Shown here: in pieces, positions 26,529 to 35,794 of the stretch
Layout: each line of letters starts with the position of its first letter
Numbering within the stretch: position 1 is the stretch's first letter
Assembly (NCBI GenBank): GCA_965250275.1
Contig: OZ252297.1
Coordinates: 1,674,001-1,738,000 of the forward strand
Direction: 5' to 3'
DNA length: 64,000 nucleotides
Origin: G965250275 sp965250275
Lineage (GTDB): Bacteria; Pseudomonadota; Alphaproteobacteria; Rhodobacterales; Rhodobacteraceae
Program-made: the position numbers and the translations under genes
Notes under the pieces: model-generated
Database searches by the model: none
The model's input: only the letters and a program-made list of their open reading frames with translations
What the model was told of the DNA's origin: nothing

Positions 26529-27383
26529 ATGAAACTACCACCTCTCAACGCTCTGCGGGCCTTTGAGTGTGCCGCCCGAACGGGCAGCTTTGCGGCTGCC
26601 GGAGCAGAGATGGGCGTGACCTCGGCCGCGGTCAGCCAGCAAGTTCGCCACCTTGAGAGTTGGTTGGATCGCACACTGTTCACACGCCGCGCCAATCGGA
26701 TTTCCCTGACGGATGCCGGTCGCGATTACTACATGAACGCTGCCAGCGCTCTCACGGAAATCGCCAGCTTTACCGAGCAACTGACCGGGGCGCACGCCAC
26801 GCGGCCTTTGGTCATCAGTGCCTCGCCTGCGCTGGCGCACCTCTGGTTACCGGGCAAGTTGGCGCAGTTTTCCGTTAGGCATCCGAAGACGGCCCTGATC
26901 CTGCGCGAAGAAAGCGAGGTCGCGGATCTGGAACGCAGCGGCGTGGACCTGCGCATCGGGTATGGCGAAGATCACCCCGAATACCTGTCCCAGCCGATGT
27001 TTTCAGACGAGTTGGGAGTATTTGCAGCGCCCGAAGCAGGCCCCCTCAGGGGGCTGCGCCGAATTTCCGTGCAATGGGGGCACGCGATCAGCTCTGTCCC
27101 TGGCTGGCGCCAGTGGGAAGAGGGGGCAAAGGTCCCTCAGGATGATGGCGCGTCACCACCTTTGTCGGCGCCGTCGGTGCCGGCCGCCCTTGCCTTGGCC
27201 GAAGCGGGCCTCGGGGCGGCGCTGCTGCCAGAGGCCGTGATTGCCAATGCCGTCCGGGCCGGCCGCATTGTGCCACTGCACCAACATCGCGTGCCAATGG
27301 GGCAACCGTTTGTGGCGGTCTCCGCACATTACAAACGGGACTGGCCTCGCTTGCAGGCGCTGATTGCGACCCTGCTCGCCTAG
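26529..27383 (+). CDS. LysR-family transcriptional regulator (GcvA-like)
   Basis: 284 residues. The N-terminus PPLNALRAFECAARTGSFAAAGAEMGVTSAAVSQQVRHLE is a canonical LysR winged helix-turn-helix of the GcvA/AmpR subgroup. A periplasmic-binding-type effector domain follows (about 90-284). It is divergently transcribed from the 2OG oxygenase/M24 pair with two repeat boxes between, so it most likely controls them in response to their substrate. Confidence 0.9.
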   Translation: MKLPPLNALRAFECAARTGSFAAAGAEMGVTSAAVSQQVRHLESWLDRTLFTRRANRISLTDAGRDYYMNAASALTEIASFTEQLTGAHATRPLVISASPALAHLWLPGKLAQFSVRHPKTALILREESEVADLERSGVDLRIGYGEDHPEYLSQPMFSDELGVFAAPEAGPLRGLRRISVQWGHAISSVPGWRQWEEGAKVPQDDGASPPLSAPSVPAALALAEAGLGAALLPEAVIANAVRAGRIVPLHQHRVPMGQPFVAVSAHYKRDWPRLQALIATLLA

Positions 27384-27560
27384 GACGTTTCGCCCGTGTT
27401 TCAAGGTCTCACGGCAAAATGATACTTGGCAAAAACATCAGTTTTTCAATTGGTAAGAGTGATCTGTATTGCGTGTTGAAGCGTACCCATACTAACGATT
27501 GGAAATGCGCTGCGACGCTGCTTAGTGTCGAATGGGCGACATGCTAAGAGGGTACTACTG

Positions 27561-28664
27561 ATGAACATTCATCTTCCGGACTTCGATCGTACTCCAGAAA
27601 ACGAAGACGCTGCAGCAGCGCTCGACGTGTTGCGGCAATGGGCTTCCACTGCTTCCGAAGCGGAGATTCTGGCGCTGGACCCGGCGTTGGCGCGTTTGAT
27701 TCCGGGGGTATCCTCCGTCGACTACCCCGCATTTTCGCGCGCGTATCCAGAAGGCTTCTCCGTTGATGAAAGCTACAAAAATACGCTGCCTGATCTGCAG
27801 AACGGGCCGTCCAGCCTGATACGGGGCGCCAACCAACAGATCCAGCATGTCGGCATTTCCAATTTCCGTCTGCCCATTCGGTTTCACAGCCGGGACAATG
27901 GCGACCTGACCCTTGAAACCTCCGTGACCGGGACCGTCAGCCTTGATGCCGACAAAAAGGGTATCAACATGTCTCGGATTATGCGGTCGTTCTACAAACA
28001 CGCCGACCAGACGTTCAGTTTCGAGGTGATCGAGGCCGCGCTCGATGACTACAAGGCGGATCTCGAGAGCTTTGACGCCCGCATTCAGATGCGGTTTTCG
28101 TTCCCGATGCGGGTCGAAAGCCTGCGGTCCGGTCTGTCGGGATACCAGTACTACGATATCGCGCTGGAGCTGGTAGAGAAGGACGGTGTCCGCCAGAAGA
28201 TCATGCATCTCGACTATGTCTATTCGTCGACATGCCCATGTTCGCTTGAACTCAGTGAGCATGCGCGCGTGACACGCGGACAGCTGGCGACACCTCATTC
28301 ACAACGTTCGGTGGCCCGTATCTCGGTGGAGATCGATTGCGATGCCCATTGTCTGTGGTTCGAGGACCTGATCGATGCCTGCCGGAAAGCGGTGCCAACC
28401 GAGACGCAGGTGATGGTGAAACGGGAAGACGAACAGGCTTTCGCAGAGCTGAACGCAGCCAATCCAATCTTTGTCGAAGACGCCGCGCGCCTCTTTTGCG
28501 AGCAACTGTTGGCAGACGTAAGGATCGGCGATTTCCGGGTTATCGCAAGCCACCAAGAGAGTCTGCACAGCCACGATGCCGTCAGCATTCTCACCGAAGG
28601 TGAGACTTTTGCTCAGGCCAGCCTCGATCCGCGCCAGTTCGATACGCTGTTTCACGTCGGCTGA
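27561..28664 (+). CDS. folE2: GTP cyclohydrolase FolE2 (type IB)
   Basis: 367 residues from the ATG at 27561, which has AGAGGG eight bases upstream. Family motifs include QHVGISNFRLPI near residue 95, MSRIMRSFYKH, and the active-site STCPCSLELSEHARVTRGQ with the zinc-binding cysteine. FolE2 makes 7,8-dihydroneopterin triphosphate, the first step of folate (and queuosine) synthesis, and can use metals other than zinc. No folE1 is in the window; folB and folP are at 45.9-47.8 kb. I saw no clear Zur-type operator upstream. Confidence 0.95.
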   Translation: MNIHLPDFDRTPENEDAAAALDVLRQWASTASEAEILALDPALARLIPGVSSVDYPAFSRAYPEGFSVDESYKNTLPDLQNGPSSLIRGANQQIQHVGISNFRLPIRFHSRDNGDLTLETSVTGTVSLDADKKGINMSRIMRSFYKHADQTFSFEVIEAALDDYKADLESFDARIQMRFSFPMRVESLRSGLSGYQYYDIALELVEKDGVRQKIMHLDYVYSSTCPCSLELSEHARVTRGQLATPHSQRSVARISVEIDCDAHCLWFEDLIDACRKAVPTETQVMVKREDEQAFAELNAANPIFVEDAARLFCEQLLADVRIGDFRVIASHQESLHSHDAVSILTEGETFAQASLDPRQFDTLFHVG

Positions 28665-28755
28665 TTGTCGAACTCACTGCGTCGGGCTTTTGGCCGGATA
28701 ATCTGCGTGCTGTTTTCCTTTAGGCACCTGCAGTTGCGGTGAGTCTTTGCCGTTT

Positions 28756-28793
28756 TTGCCGCAGTGCGGCAATTTTTGCTGCATCTGCACAAA
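28756..28793 (+). promoter_or_regulatory. PhaR-like operator (palindromic TGC/GCA repeats)
   Basis: TTGCCGCA-G-TGCGGCAA (28756-28772) is a perfect 8+1+8 palindrome, and TTGCTGCATCTGCACAAA follows at 28776-28793. TGC/GCA-type repeats of this kind are bound by PhaR, the PHA-responsive repressor, in Paracoccus and Rhodobacter (consensus CTGC-N3/4-GCAG). A TATACT box lies at 28802-28807. The following genes encode small phasin-like proteins, which fits. Confidence 0.5.
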
Positions 28794-28903
28794 AACTGCC
28801 CTATACTTGCGCCTATGTGGCAGAGATATCTTGCACCGGCCCGAGGCTTGTCGCGGCAGTTTTCAGAACCGGCTTCGGCTGAATTTGAAGAGTTTGCCAG
28901 AAG

Positions 28904-29260
28904 ATGATGGCTGTTTTGATCCGGGCCGCCGAACTCAATGGTGTGTTGTGGTCCTGCGCCCAATTGGCGGTCGACAGCCAGACCGTAGTGGCGATGCGGG
29001 TCATGGGTCTGGCGGGTGCGCGCGCCGTCCCTGAAGGAGAGCGCGACAGGATGCTCAGCGAAAAGGTGCCGGCGTTCACCGAAGCAATGGTTTCCGGTGC
29101 CCTCACCGCCTGGGCAGGGCGCGGACCGGACCGGGTCCTCAGCGCCGTGATCGAACCCATATCCACCGAGGCCCGCGCCAACCGAGCGCGGTTGTCAAAA
29201 TTTGCCCGCCCAAACCGTAACCTAACCCGTTCCGAACCGAATCTAGCCAATATGGAGTAA
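28904..29260 (+). CDS. Small phasin-like protein
   Basis: 118 residues (start 28904 or the adjacent ATG at 28907). It is predicted to be almost entirely helical and Ala-rich (LAGARAVPEGERDRMLSEKVPAFTEAMVSGALTAWAG), ending in a basic, Asn/Arg-rich tail. It resembles phasins, the amphipathic proteins that coat polyhydroxyalkanoate granules, but no firm family match can be made. The upstream PhaR-like palindrome supports a granule role. A second small gene follows after six bases. Confidence 0.5.
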   Translation: MMAVLIRAAELNGVLWSCAQLAVDSQTVVAMRVMGLAGARAVPEGERDRMLSEKVPAFTEAMVSGALTAWAGRGPDRVLSAVIEPISTEARANRARLSKFARPNRNLTRSEPNLANME

Positions 29261-29266
29261 GGCCCG

Positions 29267-29815
29267 ATGACTCCCACCTTTAACCCCTTGGACTTTCATG
29301 CATCCTGCCTGCGCATGACCGGCGACGCCCTGACCACGCAGGTCCGGATTGCGCAGGCCCTGACGCGAACAGCAATGGAAGCGAGCTTTTTCCCAGCGCG
29401 TCTGCTTCAGGCTGCAGTGCAAATCGAGCCAAGGACAAAACGCACAACGAATGGCACCGGTGCACCAGCCCGTGCTCCGGTCCAACCGAAGAAGACAACG
29501 CCCGCTGCGCCCAAGCCGCGCGCAAGTAAGCCAAAAGCTGCTCCAAAACCTGCAGCCAAAGCAGTGCCTGAGCCAAAGCCTGCAGTCTCCGAACCAACAC
29601 CTTCGGCGGTGACCGCCAAACCGGCCCCGAAACCGCGTCGCAGCGCCGCTCCAAAACCTCAGGCAAAACCTGTGGCTGCGGCGAAACCTTCCACTCGCTC
29701 AGCACGCGAAACCCCAGCGGCAAAGACCGCACCCAAACCCGCGGCACGCCGGACAAGGGCGCCGTCCACGCCGCCGGCGATGCCCGCCAACGACACACCG
29801 GCCAAAACGGACTGA
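29267..29815 (+). CDS. Phasin-like protein with Ala/Lys/Pro-rich tail
   Basis: 182 residues. Residues 1-55 form a helical, phasin-like head (LRMTGDALTTQVRIAQALTR...). Residues 60-182 are a highly repetitive basic tail of Lys-Pro, Ala-Pro and Lys-Ala units, similar in composition to the tails of PHA-granule-associated or nucleoid-binding proteins (PhaF-like). Such a tail could bind DNA or polyanions. Start has GGAG upstream. The function is inferred from composition and neighbour only. Confidence 0.5.
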   Translation: MTPTFNPLDFHASCLRMTGDALTTQVRIAQALTRTAMEASFFPARLLQAAVQIEPRTKRTTNGTGAPARAPVQPKKTTPAAPKPRASKPKAAPKPAAKAVPEPKPAVSEPTPSAVTAKPAPKPRRSAAPKPQAKPVAAAKPSTRSARETPAAKTAPKPAARRTRAPSTPPAMPANDTPAKTD

Positions 29816-29871
29816 TCCTGCTGCAATCGGGCGCTTGACAGCACCTGCCGCAGCCGCCAACGCTGCCGGTC

Positions 29872-31320
29872 ATGCTGGACTTGCGCCCTGTTGGATATGT
29901 GATCGGCCTGCTGGTCGCCGTTCTGGGCGCCACGATGGTGCTGCCAATGCTGGTGGACATTGCCGAAGGGGTCGGTCACTGGCCGGCCTTTGCCGAAAGC
30001 GCGGTTGTGACGATGCTGGTGGGCGGGCTGATGGCACTGTCCTGTGCCAATGGCATCAAGGAAGGCCTGACCATTCAGCAGACGTTTTTGCTGACGACCG
30101 GCGTGTGGCTGGCTCTGCCCGTCTTCGGCGCGTTGCCCTTCATGCTTGGCGCGACGGAACTGCGCTTTGTTGATGCGTTTTTCGAAGCGATGTCCGGTCT
30201 GACCACCACCGGTTCGACTGTGCTGGGCGGGCTCGAGCAGATGCCGCAGGGCATTTTGCTCTGGCGCGGTATTTTGCAGTGGCTGGGCGGCATCGGGATC
30301 ATCGTGGTTGCGATGGTGTTTCTGCCCGAACTGCGGGTGGGGGGTATGCAAATTTTCCGGTCCGAAGGGTTTGATACATTTGGAAAAATCCTGCCGCGCG
30401 CAACCGAGATCGCAAGCCGCATCTCGGTAATCTACGTGACACTGACGCTGATGTGTGCGCTGGCCTACTCGGCGGCTGGCATGACAACGCTGGATGCCAC
30501 GGTTCATGCCATGACCACGGTTGCGACCGGGGGGTTCTCTAACGCTGATGCTTCGTTCGGCGCTTACAGCGCCGCGGCGCAATATGTCTGCGTCATGTTC
30601 ATGCTTCTCGCCGCTTTGCCCTTTGTGCGGTTTGTCCAGTTTTCCGCGGGAAACGCCGAGCCGCTGCTGAAAGACAGTCAGATCCGGGCCTTTTTTGGCA
30701 CTGCGATCGTTCTTGTTGTGATCCTGACGGCCTGGCGGGTGGCACATCTTGACCGGATCGAAGAGGAAACCGTGCGAAGCACGCTGTTCAATACGGTCTC
30801 GCTGATGACCGGAACGGGGTATGCCAGCGATGACTACATGCACTGGGGCAGCTTTCCGATCTCGGTTCTGTTCTTTGCCGGTCTGATTGGCGGATGCGCG
30901 GGGTCCACAGCCTGCTCGATCAAGATTTTCCGCTATCAGCTGCTTTTTGCCTCCATCCGAACCCAGCTGGCCCGCATCCGATCCCCGCATGGCGTCTTCA
31001 CGCCACGTTATGGAGGGCGTCCAGTCAGTCAGGATGTTCTCAACTCGGTGATGTCCTTTTTTGTCTTTTTCATTGTCACGATGGGCATTTTGACCGTGGC
31101 GCTGGGCATGACCGGACTCGACTTCACGACCTCGATCTCCGGTGCCGCTGCAGCCCTTGCCAATATCGGCCCCGGCCTTGGAGATCAGATCGGTCCGGCG
31201 GGCAACTTCGGAGAGCTCAACACCACGGCCAAATGGATGCTGTCCTTTGCCATGCTGATTGGCCGTCTCGAACTGCTGGCCGTCTATGCCATTCTAACCG
31301 TTCAGTTCTGGAGAGCCTGA
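29872..31320 (+). CDS. trkH: TrkH-family potassium uptake protein
   Basis: 482 residues with multiple membrane helices. The selectivity-filter-like loops of the Trk/Ktr superfamily are visible: SGLTTTGSTVLGG, TTVATGGFSNADAS, SLMTGTGYASDDY and ALANIGPGLG. It imports K+ together with a cytoplasmic TrkA subunit, which is not in the window. The stop overlaps the next gene's ATG by one base (31320), so a ThDP enzyme is translationally coupled to it. Confidence 0.93.
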   Translation: MLDLRPVGYVIGLLVAVLGATMVLPMLVDIAEGVGHWPAFAESAVVTMLVGGLMALSCANGIKEGLTIQQTFLLTTGVWLALPVFGALPFMLGATELRFVDAFFEAMSGLTTTGSTVLGGLEQMPQGILLWRGILQWLGGIGIIVVAMVFLPELRVGGMQIFRSEGFDTFGKILPRATEIASRISVIYVTLTLMCALAYSAAGMTTLDATVHAMTTVATGGFSNADASFGAYSAAAQYVCVMFMLLAALPFVRFVQFSAGNAEPLLKDSQIRAFFGTAIVLVVILTAWRVAHLDRIEEETVRSTLFNTVSLMTGTGYASDDYMHWGSFPISVLFFAGLIGGCAGSTACSIKIFRYQLLFASIRTQLARIRSPHGVFTPRYGGRPVSQDVLNSVMSFFVFFIVTMGILTVALGMTGLDFTTSISGAAAALANIGPGLGDQIGPAGNFGELNTTAKWMLSFAMLIGRLELLAVYAILTVQFWRA

Positions 31321-32897
31321 TGAAACGACCCCTTGGCGCGCAGATATCGCACATGCTGAAAGAGCGTGGCGTTGATGTGATCTTTGGAATTCCCGGCGTC
31401 CACAATCAGGAAATGTACCGTGGTATCGAAGAGGCCGGGATCACGCATGTGCTGGCGCGCCATGAACAGGGGGCGGGTTTCATGGCAGATGGATATGCCC
31501 GTGCCACGGGCCAGCCGGGGGTGGCCTACGTGATCACCGGGCCGGGTCTGTGCAACATCATGACACCGATGGGCCAGGCTTACTCCGACAGCATTCCGAT
31601 GCTGGTGATCTCCTCTTGTCTGGATGAGACGGCTGCGAGGACCGGCCAGCTGCACCAGATGAGGGATCAGGAGGCGGCAGCCGCAACCGTTTGCGACTGG
31701 TCGCACACGGCGCTTAACGCCGACGCGGCCTATGGGCTGGTCGACCGTGCGTTTGACGAGTTTGCCACCAACCGTCCGCGGCCCAAACATATCCAGGTGC
31801 CAATTGCACAGTTGGAAGGGGCGGCCGACCCTGCACCATCCCCGGCGCTGCCAGCCGCGCGCACGCAAGCCGCGGCACCCGAGATCGCTCCGGTCTTGTC
31901 CCTTCTTAACCTGGCCAAGCGCCCGCTCTTCATCCTGGGGGGAGGCGCTCAAAGCGGGTTGTGGCGTCAGATCCTCACCCAGATCGGCGCGGCCTGTTTC
32001 ACGACCTATGCCGGGCGGGGCATGGCGGGGGCCACCTACGAGCTGGACTTTGGCGCAACGCTGGCGCGTCCCGGCAGTGCCGATGTCATCGCCAGTGCTG
32101 ATCTTGTGGTGGCGGTCGGCAGCGAGCTTTCAGAGGTCGACCTATGGCGAGCAGACCTCGGGCACACGAAGACGCTGGTCCGAGTGGATATTGATCCGGT
32201 CAGCCTCTCGGACCGTCAGAAGGCAACGATAAAAATTCAGGCTGATGCAGACACCTTTGCCAAGGCGCTCTGGGCAGCCACCGAGACCGCGACACCCGCG
32301 ACCGGTTGGTCGGCCGAAGAGGTTGCGCAGGCCCGTGGCCAGTGGCGCGCCGAAACGGACGCCGAACGCCCAGGGATTGTCGAGGTCTGCGATGCGCTGC
32401 GCGAGGTGGTTTCACCCGATACCATGATTTACTCGGACATGACCCAACTGGCCTACACCGCCAAGGAGGTCTGGCCGATGCACCGACCGCATCACTGGCA
32501 CCATCCTTACGGGTTTGGGACATTGGGCTATGCTACGCCCGCGGCCATCGGCGGCGCAATTGGCCGACGGGGCCAGCCCACCATGGCTTTGATTGGCGAC
32601 TACGGATTTCACTACACGATGGCCGAACTGGGCGTCGCTGTGGAGCTGGAGTTGCCCTTGCCCATTATCCTTTGGGACAACGGTAAGCTGAAAGAGATCG
32701 ACGACAGCATGGTGCGCGCCCAGATTGCGCCCAACGCGGTCATCGCGCGCAACCCTGACTTCTGCAAACTGGCCGAAAGCTTTGGCGCTTATGCGCAAGC
32801 GCCGGCCAGCCTTAAGGACATGCAAGCTGCGGTGCAGGCCGCCTTTGCCGCTGATCGTCCGACCCTAATCTACCTGACACCTGGCGTTGTTCGTTAA
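31320..32897 (+). CDS. Thiamine diphosphate-dependent enzyme (acetolactate synthase/AruI-like)
   Basis: 525 residues. The N-domain carries the catalytic Glu49 in ARHEQGAGFMADGYAR, a central domain follows, and the C-domain has the ThDP motif GDYGFHYTMAELGVAVELELPLPIILWDN. The overall sequence is closest in feel to 5-guanidino-2-oxopentanoate decarboxylase (AruI) and acetolactate synthase large subunit-like proteins, but no acetolactate synthase small subunit lies nearby. The ATG at 31320 overlaps the trkH stop. Substrate not assigned. Confidence 0.78.
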   Translation: MKRPLGAQISHMLKERGVDVIFGIPGVHNQEMYRGIEEAGITHVLARHEQGAGFMADGYARATGQPGVAYVITGPGLCNIMTPMGQAYSDSIPMLVISSCLDETAARTGQLHQMRDQEAAAATVCDWSHTALNADAAYGLVDRAFDEFATNRPRPKHIQVPIAQLEGAADPAPSPALPAARTQAAAPEIAPVLSLLNLAKRPLFILGGGAQSGLWRQILTQIGAACFTTYAGRGMAGATYELDFGATLARPGSADVIASADLVVAVGSELSEVDLWRADLGHTKTLVRVDIDPVSLSDRQKATIKIQADADTFAKALWAATETATPATGWSAEEVAQARGQWRAETDAERPGIVEVCDALREVVSPDTMIYSDMTQLAYTAKEVWPMHRPHHWHHPYGFGTLGYATPAAIGGAIGRRGQPTMALIGDYGFHYTMAELGVAVELELPLPIILWDNGKLKEIDDSMVRAQIAPNAVIARNPDFCKLAESFGAYAQAPASLKDMQAAVQAAFAADRPTLIYLTPGVVR

Positions 32898-32955
32898 GCG
32901 TCGCGCTACCGACGCATCTCGTTCGAACGCCGCGCGTGTCGTGAGTTGCCGGGGA

Positions 32956-34707
32956 TCAATCCCAGCAGCTGATCAGCACAGTCATGCCGCTCGCAAGCCG
33001 TGACAGGTCGACCGGGTCCAACTGTCCCTCTTGGTTTCCGGTTTCTGTGGTCAGCCCCGCAACTTCCAGCACCTCGCGAATGGCAAGCGCATCGGCTGCA
33101 AAACTCACGTCTTCGGGCAATTGTTGTGACGAGGACTGCTTTGGCAGCAACATACCAAGAACGCTTCCGCCCGCATCAAACACGGGCCCGCCGGCATCAC
33201 CGGGCAAACTGCCCAGTGCAAGGCGCGTCAGCTCTGTTTCACCACGCAATCCCTTTAGGTCCGCCAAAGTACCGAAGGTCAGGGTCGGGGCGCCCAGAAC
33301 CCCCTCAAAGGAATAGCCGGACACGGCGACATCCGATTGCAGTCGCGGTTCAGCTGTGCTGAGCCGGGCAACCGAGATCGGCGCCAAGGCTGTCTCGGGG
33401 CGCAGGACCGCCACCCCCAGCGCGTCATCGCTGGTCAGCAACTGAGCTTTGTATTGCTCGTCGATGGTGATCCGGGTGCAGTTTTGAACGGCCTGCGCTG
33501 TGGTCACGACGGTTCCCGACCGATCAATGTAAAATCCGGAGCGCGACAGCCTTGGTTTGCGGACATCAAGCCCGGACACAAGATCAATGTTCTGCGCATC
33601 CGGATCACCTTCTGCAGGGTCCAGCGTACCGGGGAGCGAGGTGAAACTGCGTTGCATCGCCGACAAAACGCGTGCCCGCCGCGCCTCGTCTCCGACCGGC
33701 CAGATCAGCGTAAACCCTTTAATCTCACCATTTTCGAGCCGGGCTTCGGTGTGGGACACAATCTTGGCATCGCGTCCTTCGAGGGTGAAGCTGTCTTCCG
33801 AGCGGTTGCGGGGCCCATCGAGCGGAACAATCGTCAGGGTTTGAAGGATATCGTAAAGGCCAAACAATGTCGCCTGATCGCCTTTCTGGCTGATCAGAAG
33901 GACCCGTGCGCCAAGCTCGTCGATGCTGTCATAGTGGGCGAATGGGGCCTCGTAGCGCGCAAAGGAAACAGCCTTTGTCGGCAGATCAAGGGCTATACCT
34001 GCTTTCTGGTCGGTGACGCGGTCCATGCCGACACTCAGCAGCGGGGCGTTGTATTGATCCAGCAGCGCTTTGCGCTGTGCGGTGGTCAGGATACCCGTTT
34101 CTTCCAGCCCGTTGGCGCCTTGCCAGGCGGCCATAGAGCGCCTGGTGCCCTGGCCAAAGGCCCCGTCAATTGTGGAGTTGTAGTACCCCTGGGCCTGCAA
34201 CGCGATCTGCAGGTCGCGGCGTTGCTGGGGCGTCAGATTTCGCTCGCTCTGGCGCGCTTGTGCTGGCGTTTCATCCAGCGGCACAAGAACCCGCGGCAAG
34301 CTTTCGCTCACCTGTGGGGTTTCTGGTTCTGACGGTACGATAGAGGGGGTCACGACGCCGCGATTGAGCACATTGGCCCCGATGGGCCAGAACTGCTGCC
34401 GAAACGCCCGCGACAGCGCGACAAAGCTGTCGCGGGGGATTTCCCCTTCGGCGCGGTAGACCTGCAGTACCTGTTCGGCGTCAGAGCGCAGATAAGGTCC
34501 AAGCGCGATGGCATACCAGCCTCCACCAAGGGCAAATCCATTCACATCGGCAAGTTCACCGGCATAAAGCCGGGCCCTGTCCTGAGCCACGCGCAGGCTG
34601 GGATGCGCCTCGATCTGAACCCAGACGACCTCTTGCTGCGCGCGTGCAGGCGGGACGACCAGAAAGGCCAAAACAGTCAGGCTCAGAAGCAACCGCATCA
34701 TACTCAT
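32956..34707 (-). CDS. SPOR/PG-binding protein with inactive trypsin-like domain
   Basis: 583 residues from the ATG at 34707, which gives a signal peptide cleaved after ARA (near residue 24). A SPOR-like domain (about 25-95) and a PG_binding_1 repeat (about 180-245, DGAFGQGTRRSMAAWQGANGL) precede a C-terminal trypsin-like fold. There the catalytic His is Gln405 (VTTAQAV), the Asp is kept (Asp427/428), and the Ser is Ala505 in GDAGGP. Codons read directly confirm both losses (CAG and GCC). It is therefore probably a wall-attached pseudoprotease with a binding or scaffold role in the periplasm. It is divergent from glyQ. Confidence 0.75.
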   Translation of the reverse strand: MSMMRLLLSLTVLAFLVVPPARAQQEVVWVQIEAHPSLRVAQDRARLYAGELADVNGFALGGGWYAIALGPYLRSDAEQVLQVYRAEGEIPRDSFVALSRAFRQQFWPIGANVLNRGVVTPSIVPSEPETPQVSESLPRVLVPLDETPAQARQSERNLTPQQRRDLQIALQAQGYYNSTIDGAFGQGTRRSMAAWQGANGLEETGILTTAQRKALLDQYNAPLLSVGMDRVTDQKAGIALDLPTKAVSFARYEAPFAHYDSIDELGARVLLISQKGDQATLFGLYDILQTLTIVPLDGPRNRSEDSFTLEGRDAKIVSHTEARLENGEIKGFTLIWPVGDEARRARVLSAMQRSFTSLPGTLDPAEGDPDAQNIDLVSGLDVRKPRLSRSGFYIDRSGTVVTTAQAVQNCTRITIDEQYKAQLLTSDDALGVAVLRPETALAPISVARLSTAEPRLQSDVAVSGYSFEGVLGAPTLTFGTLADLKGLRGETELTRLALGSLPGDAGGPVFDAGGSVLGMLLPKQSSSQQLPEDVSFAADALAIREVLEVAGLTTETGNQEGQLDPVDLSRLASGMTVLISCWD

Positions 34708-34870
34708 CAGGGCACCTGTATTTTTTGCTCGTTTCTGAGAGATACATAATCGTTTTGCACCCCACTTGGCTATGAGAATTGACATCGAGGGTGCGGGTGC
34801 AATGCAAGTTGACCCGACCCGGCGCCGGGCATAGGTAAGTCAGGCCTTTCCTTGCATTCCGGACGCTGAA

Positions 34871-35794
34871 ATGACCCATACCGCTCCCCGCTCGTTCCAG
34901 GAGATCATTCTGCGCCTGCAGACCTATTGGGCCGGCAAGGGATGTGCGGTGCTGCAGCCCTACGATATGGAGGTCGGCGCCGGGACGTTTCATCCTGCAA
35001 CGACCTTGCGCAGTCTGGGGTCGACCCCATGGGCCGCGGCTTACGTGCAGCCCTCGCGCCGTCCGACGGATGGTCGCTATGGCGAAAACCCCAACCGGTT
35101 GCAGCATTACTACCAGTTTCAGGTCTTGATCAAACCGTCGCCACCGGATCTTCAGGATCTCTATCTCGGGTCCCTTGAGGCGATCGGAATCGATATGGCC
35201 CTGCACGACATCCGATTTGTCGAGGATGACTGGGAAAGCCCGACGCTGGGCGCGTGGGGGCTTGGCTGGGAGGTCTGGTGCGACGGGATGGAAGTCAGCC
35301 AGTTCACCTATTTCCAACAGGTTGGGGGTCACGACTGCCATCCTGTCTCCGGCGAGCTGACCTATGGGCTGGAGCGGCTTGCCATGTACGTGCTGGGCAT
35401 CGATCACGTTATGGATATGCCCTTCAACGATCCGCAAACACCGATCGCGCTCAGCTATGGCGACATCTTCCGTCAGACCGAAGAAGAGTATGCGCGCTGG
35501 AATTTTGATGTGGCGAATACAGAGGTCCTGCTGCGCCATTTCGAGGAGGCAGAAGCAGAATGTGCGGCGATCCTCGACCGGCCGGCCGAGGACCCCAAGA
35601 CCGGGAAACGCATCGTCATGGCCCATCCGGCCTATGACCAGTGCATCAAGGCCAGCCACATCTTTAATCTGCTGGATGCCCGGGGGGTCATTTCTGTCAC
35701 AGAACGGCAGTCCTATATCGGTCGCGTGCGCGCGCTGGCCAAGCGCTGTGCGGATGCCTTTGTGCAGACCGCCGCTGGCGGGTACGCCGGATGA
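34871..35794 (+). CDS. glyQ: Glycyl-tRNA synthetase alpha subunit
   Basis: 307 residues. The class II catalytic core is plain: FQEIILRLQTYWAGKGCAVLQPYDMEVGAGTFHPAT at the start, then AYVQPSRRPTDGRYGENPNRLQHYYQFQV (motif 2 region) and LTYGLERLAMY. It charges glycine onto tRNA as an alpha2beta2 enzyme with GlyS, encoded 2.8 kb downstream. A VOC protein gene overlaps its stop by 4 bases. Confidence 0.98.
   Translation: MTHTAPRSFQEIILRLQTYWAGKGCAVLQPYDMEVGAGTFHPATTLRSLGSTPWAAAYVQPSRRPTDGRYGENPNRLQHYYQFQVLIKPSPPDLQDLYLGSLEAIGIDMALHDIRFVEDDWESPTLGAWGLGWEVWCDGMEVSQFTYFQQVGGHDCHPVSGELTYGLERLAMYVLGIDHVMDMPFNDPQTPIALSYGDIFRQTEEEYARWNFDVANTEVLLRHFEEAEAECAAILDRPAEDPKTGKRIVMAHPAYDQCIKASHIFNLLDARGVISVTERQSYIGRVRALAKRCADAFVQTAAGGYAG

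Noticed and set aside
30894..31319. N-terminal extension of the ThDP enzyme
   Set aside because: It reads trkH out of frame; the ATG at 31320 gives the conserved enzyme start.
32956..34707. Annotating the gene as an active trypsin-like protease
   Set aside because: The nucleophile Ser and the His are replaced by Ala and Gln in the sequence itself.
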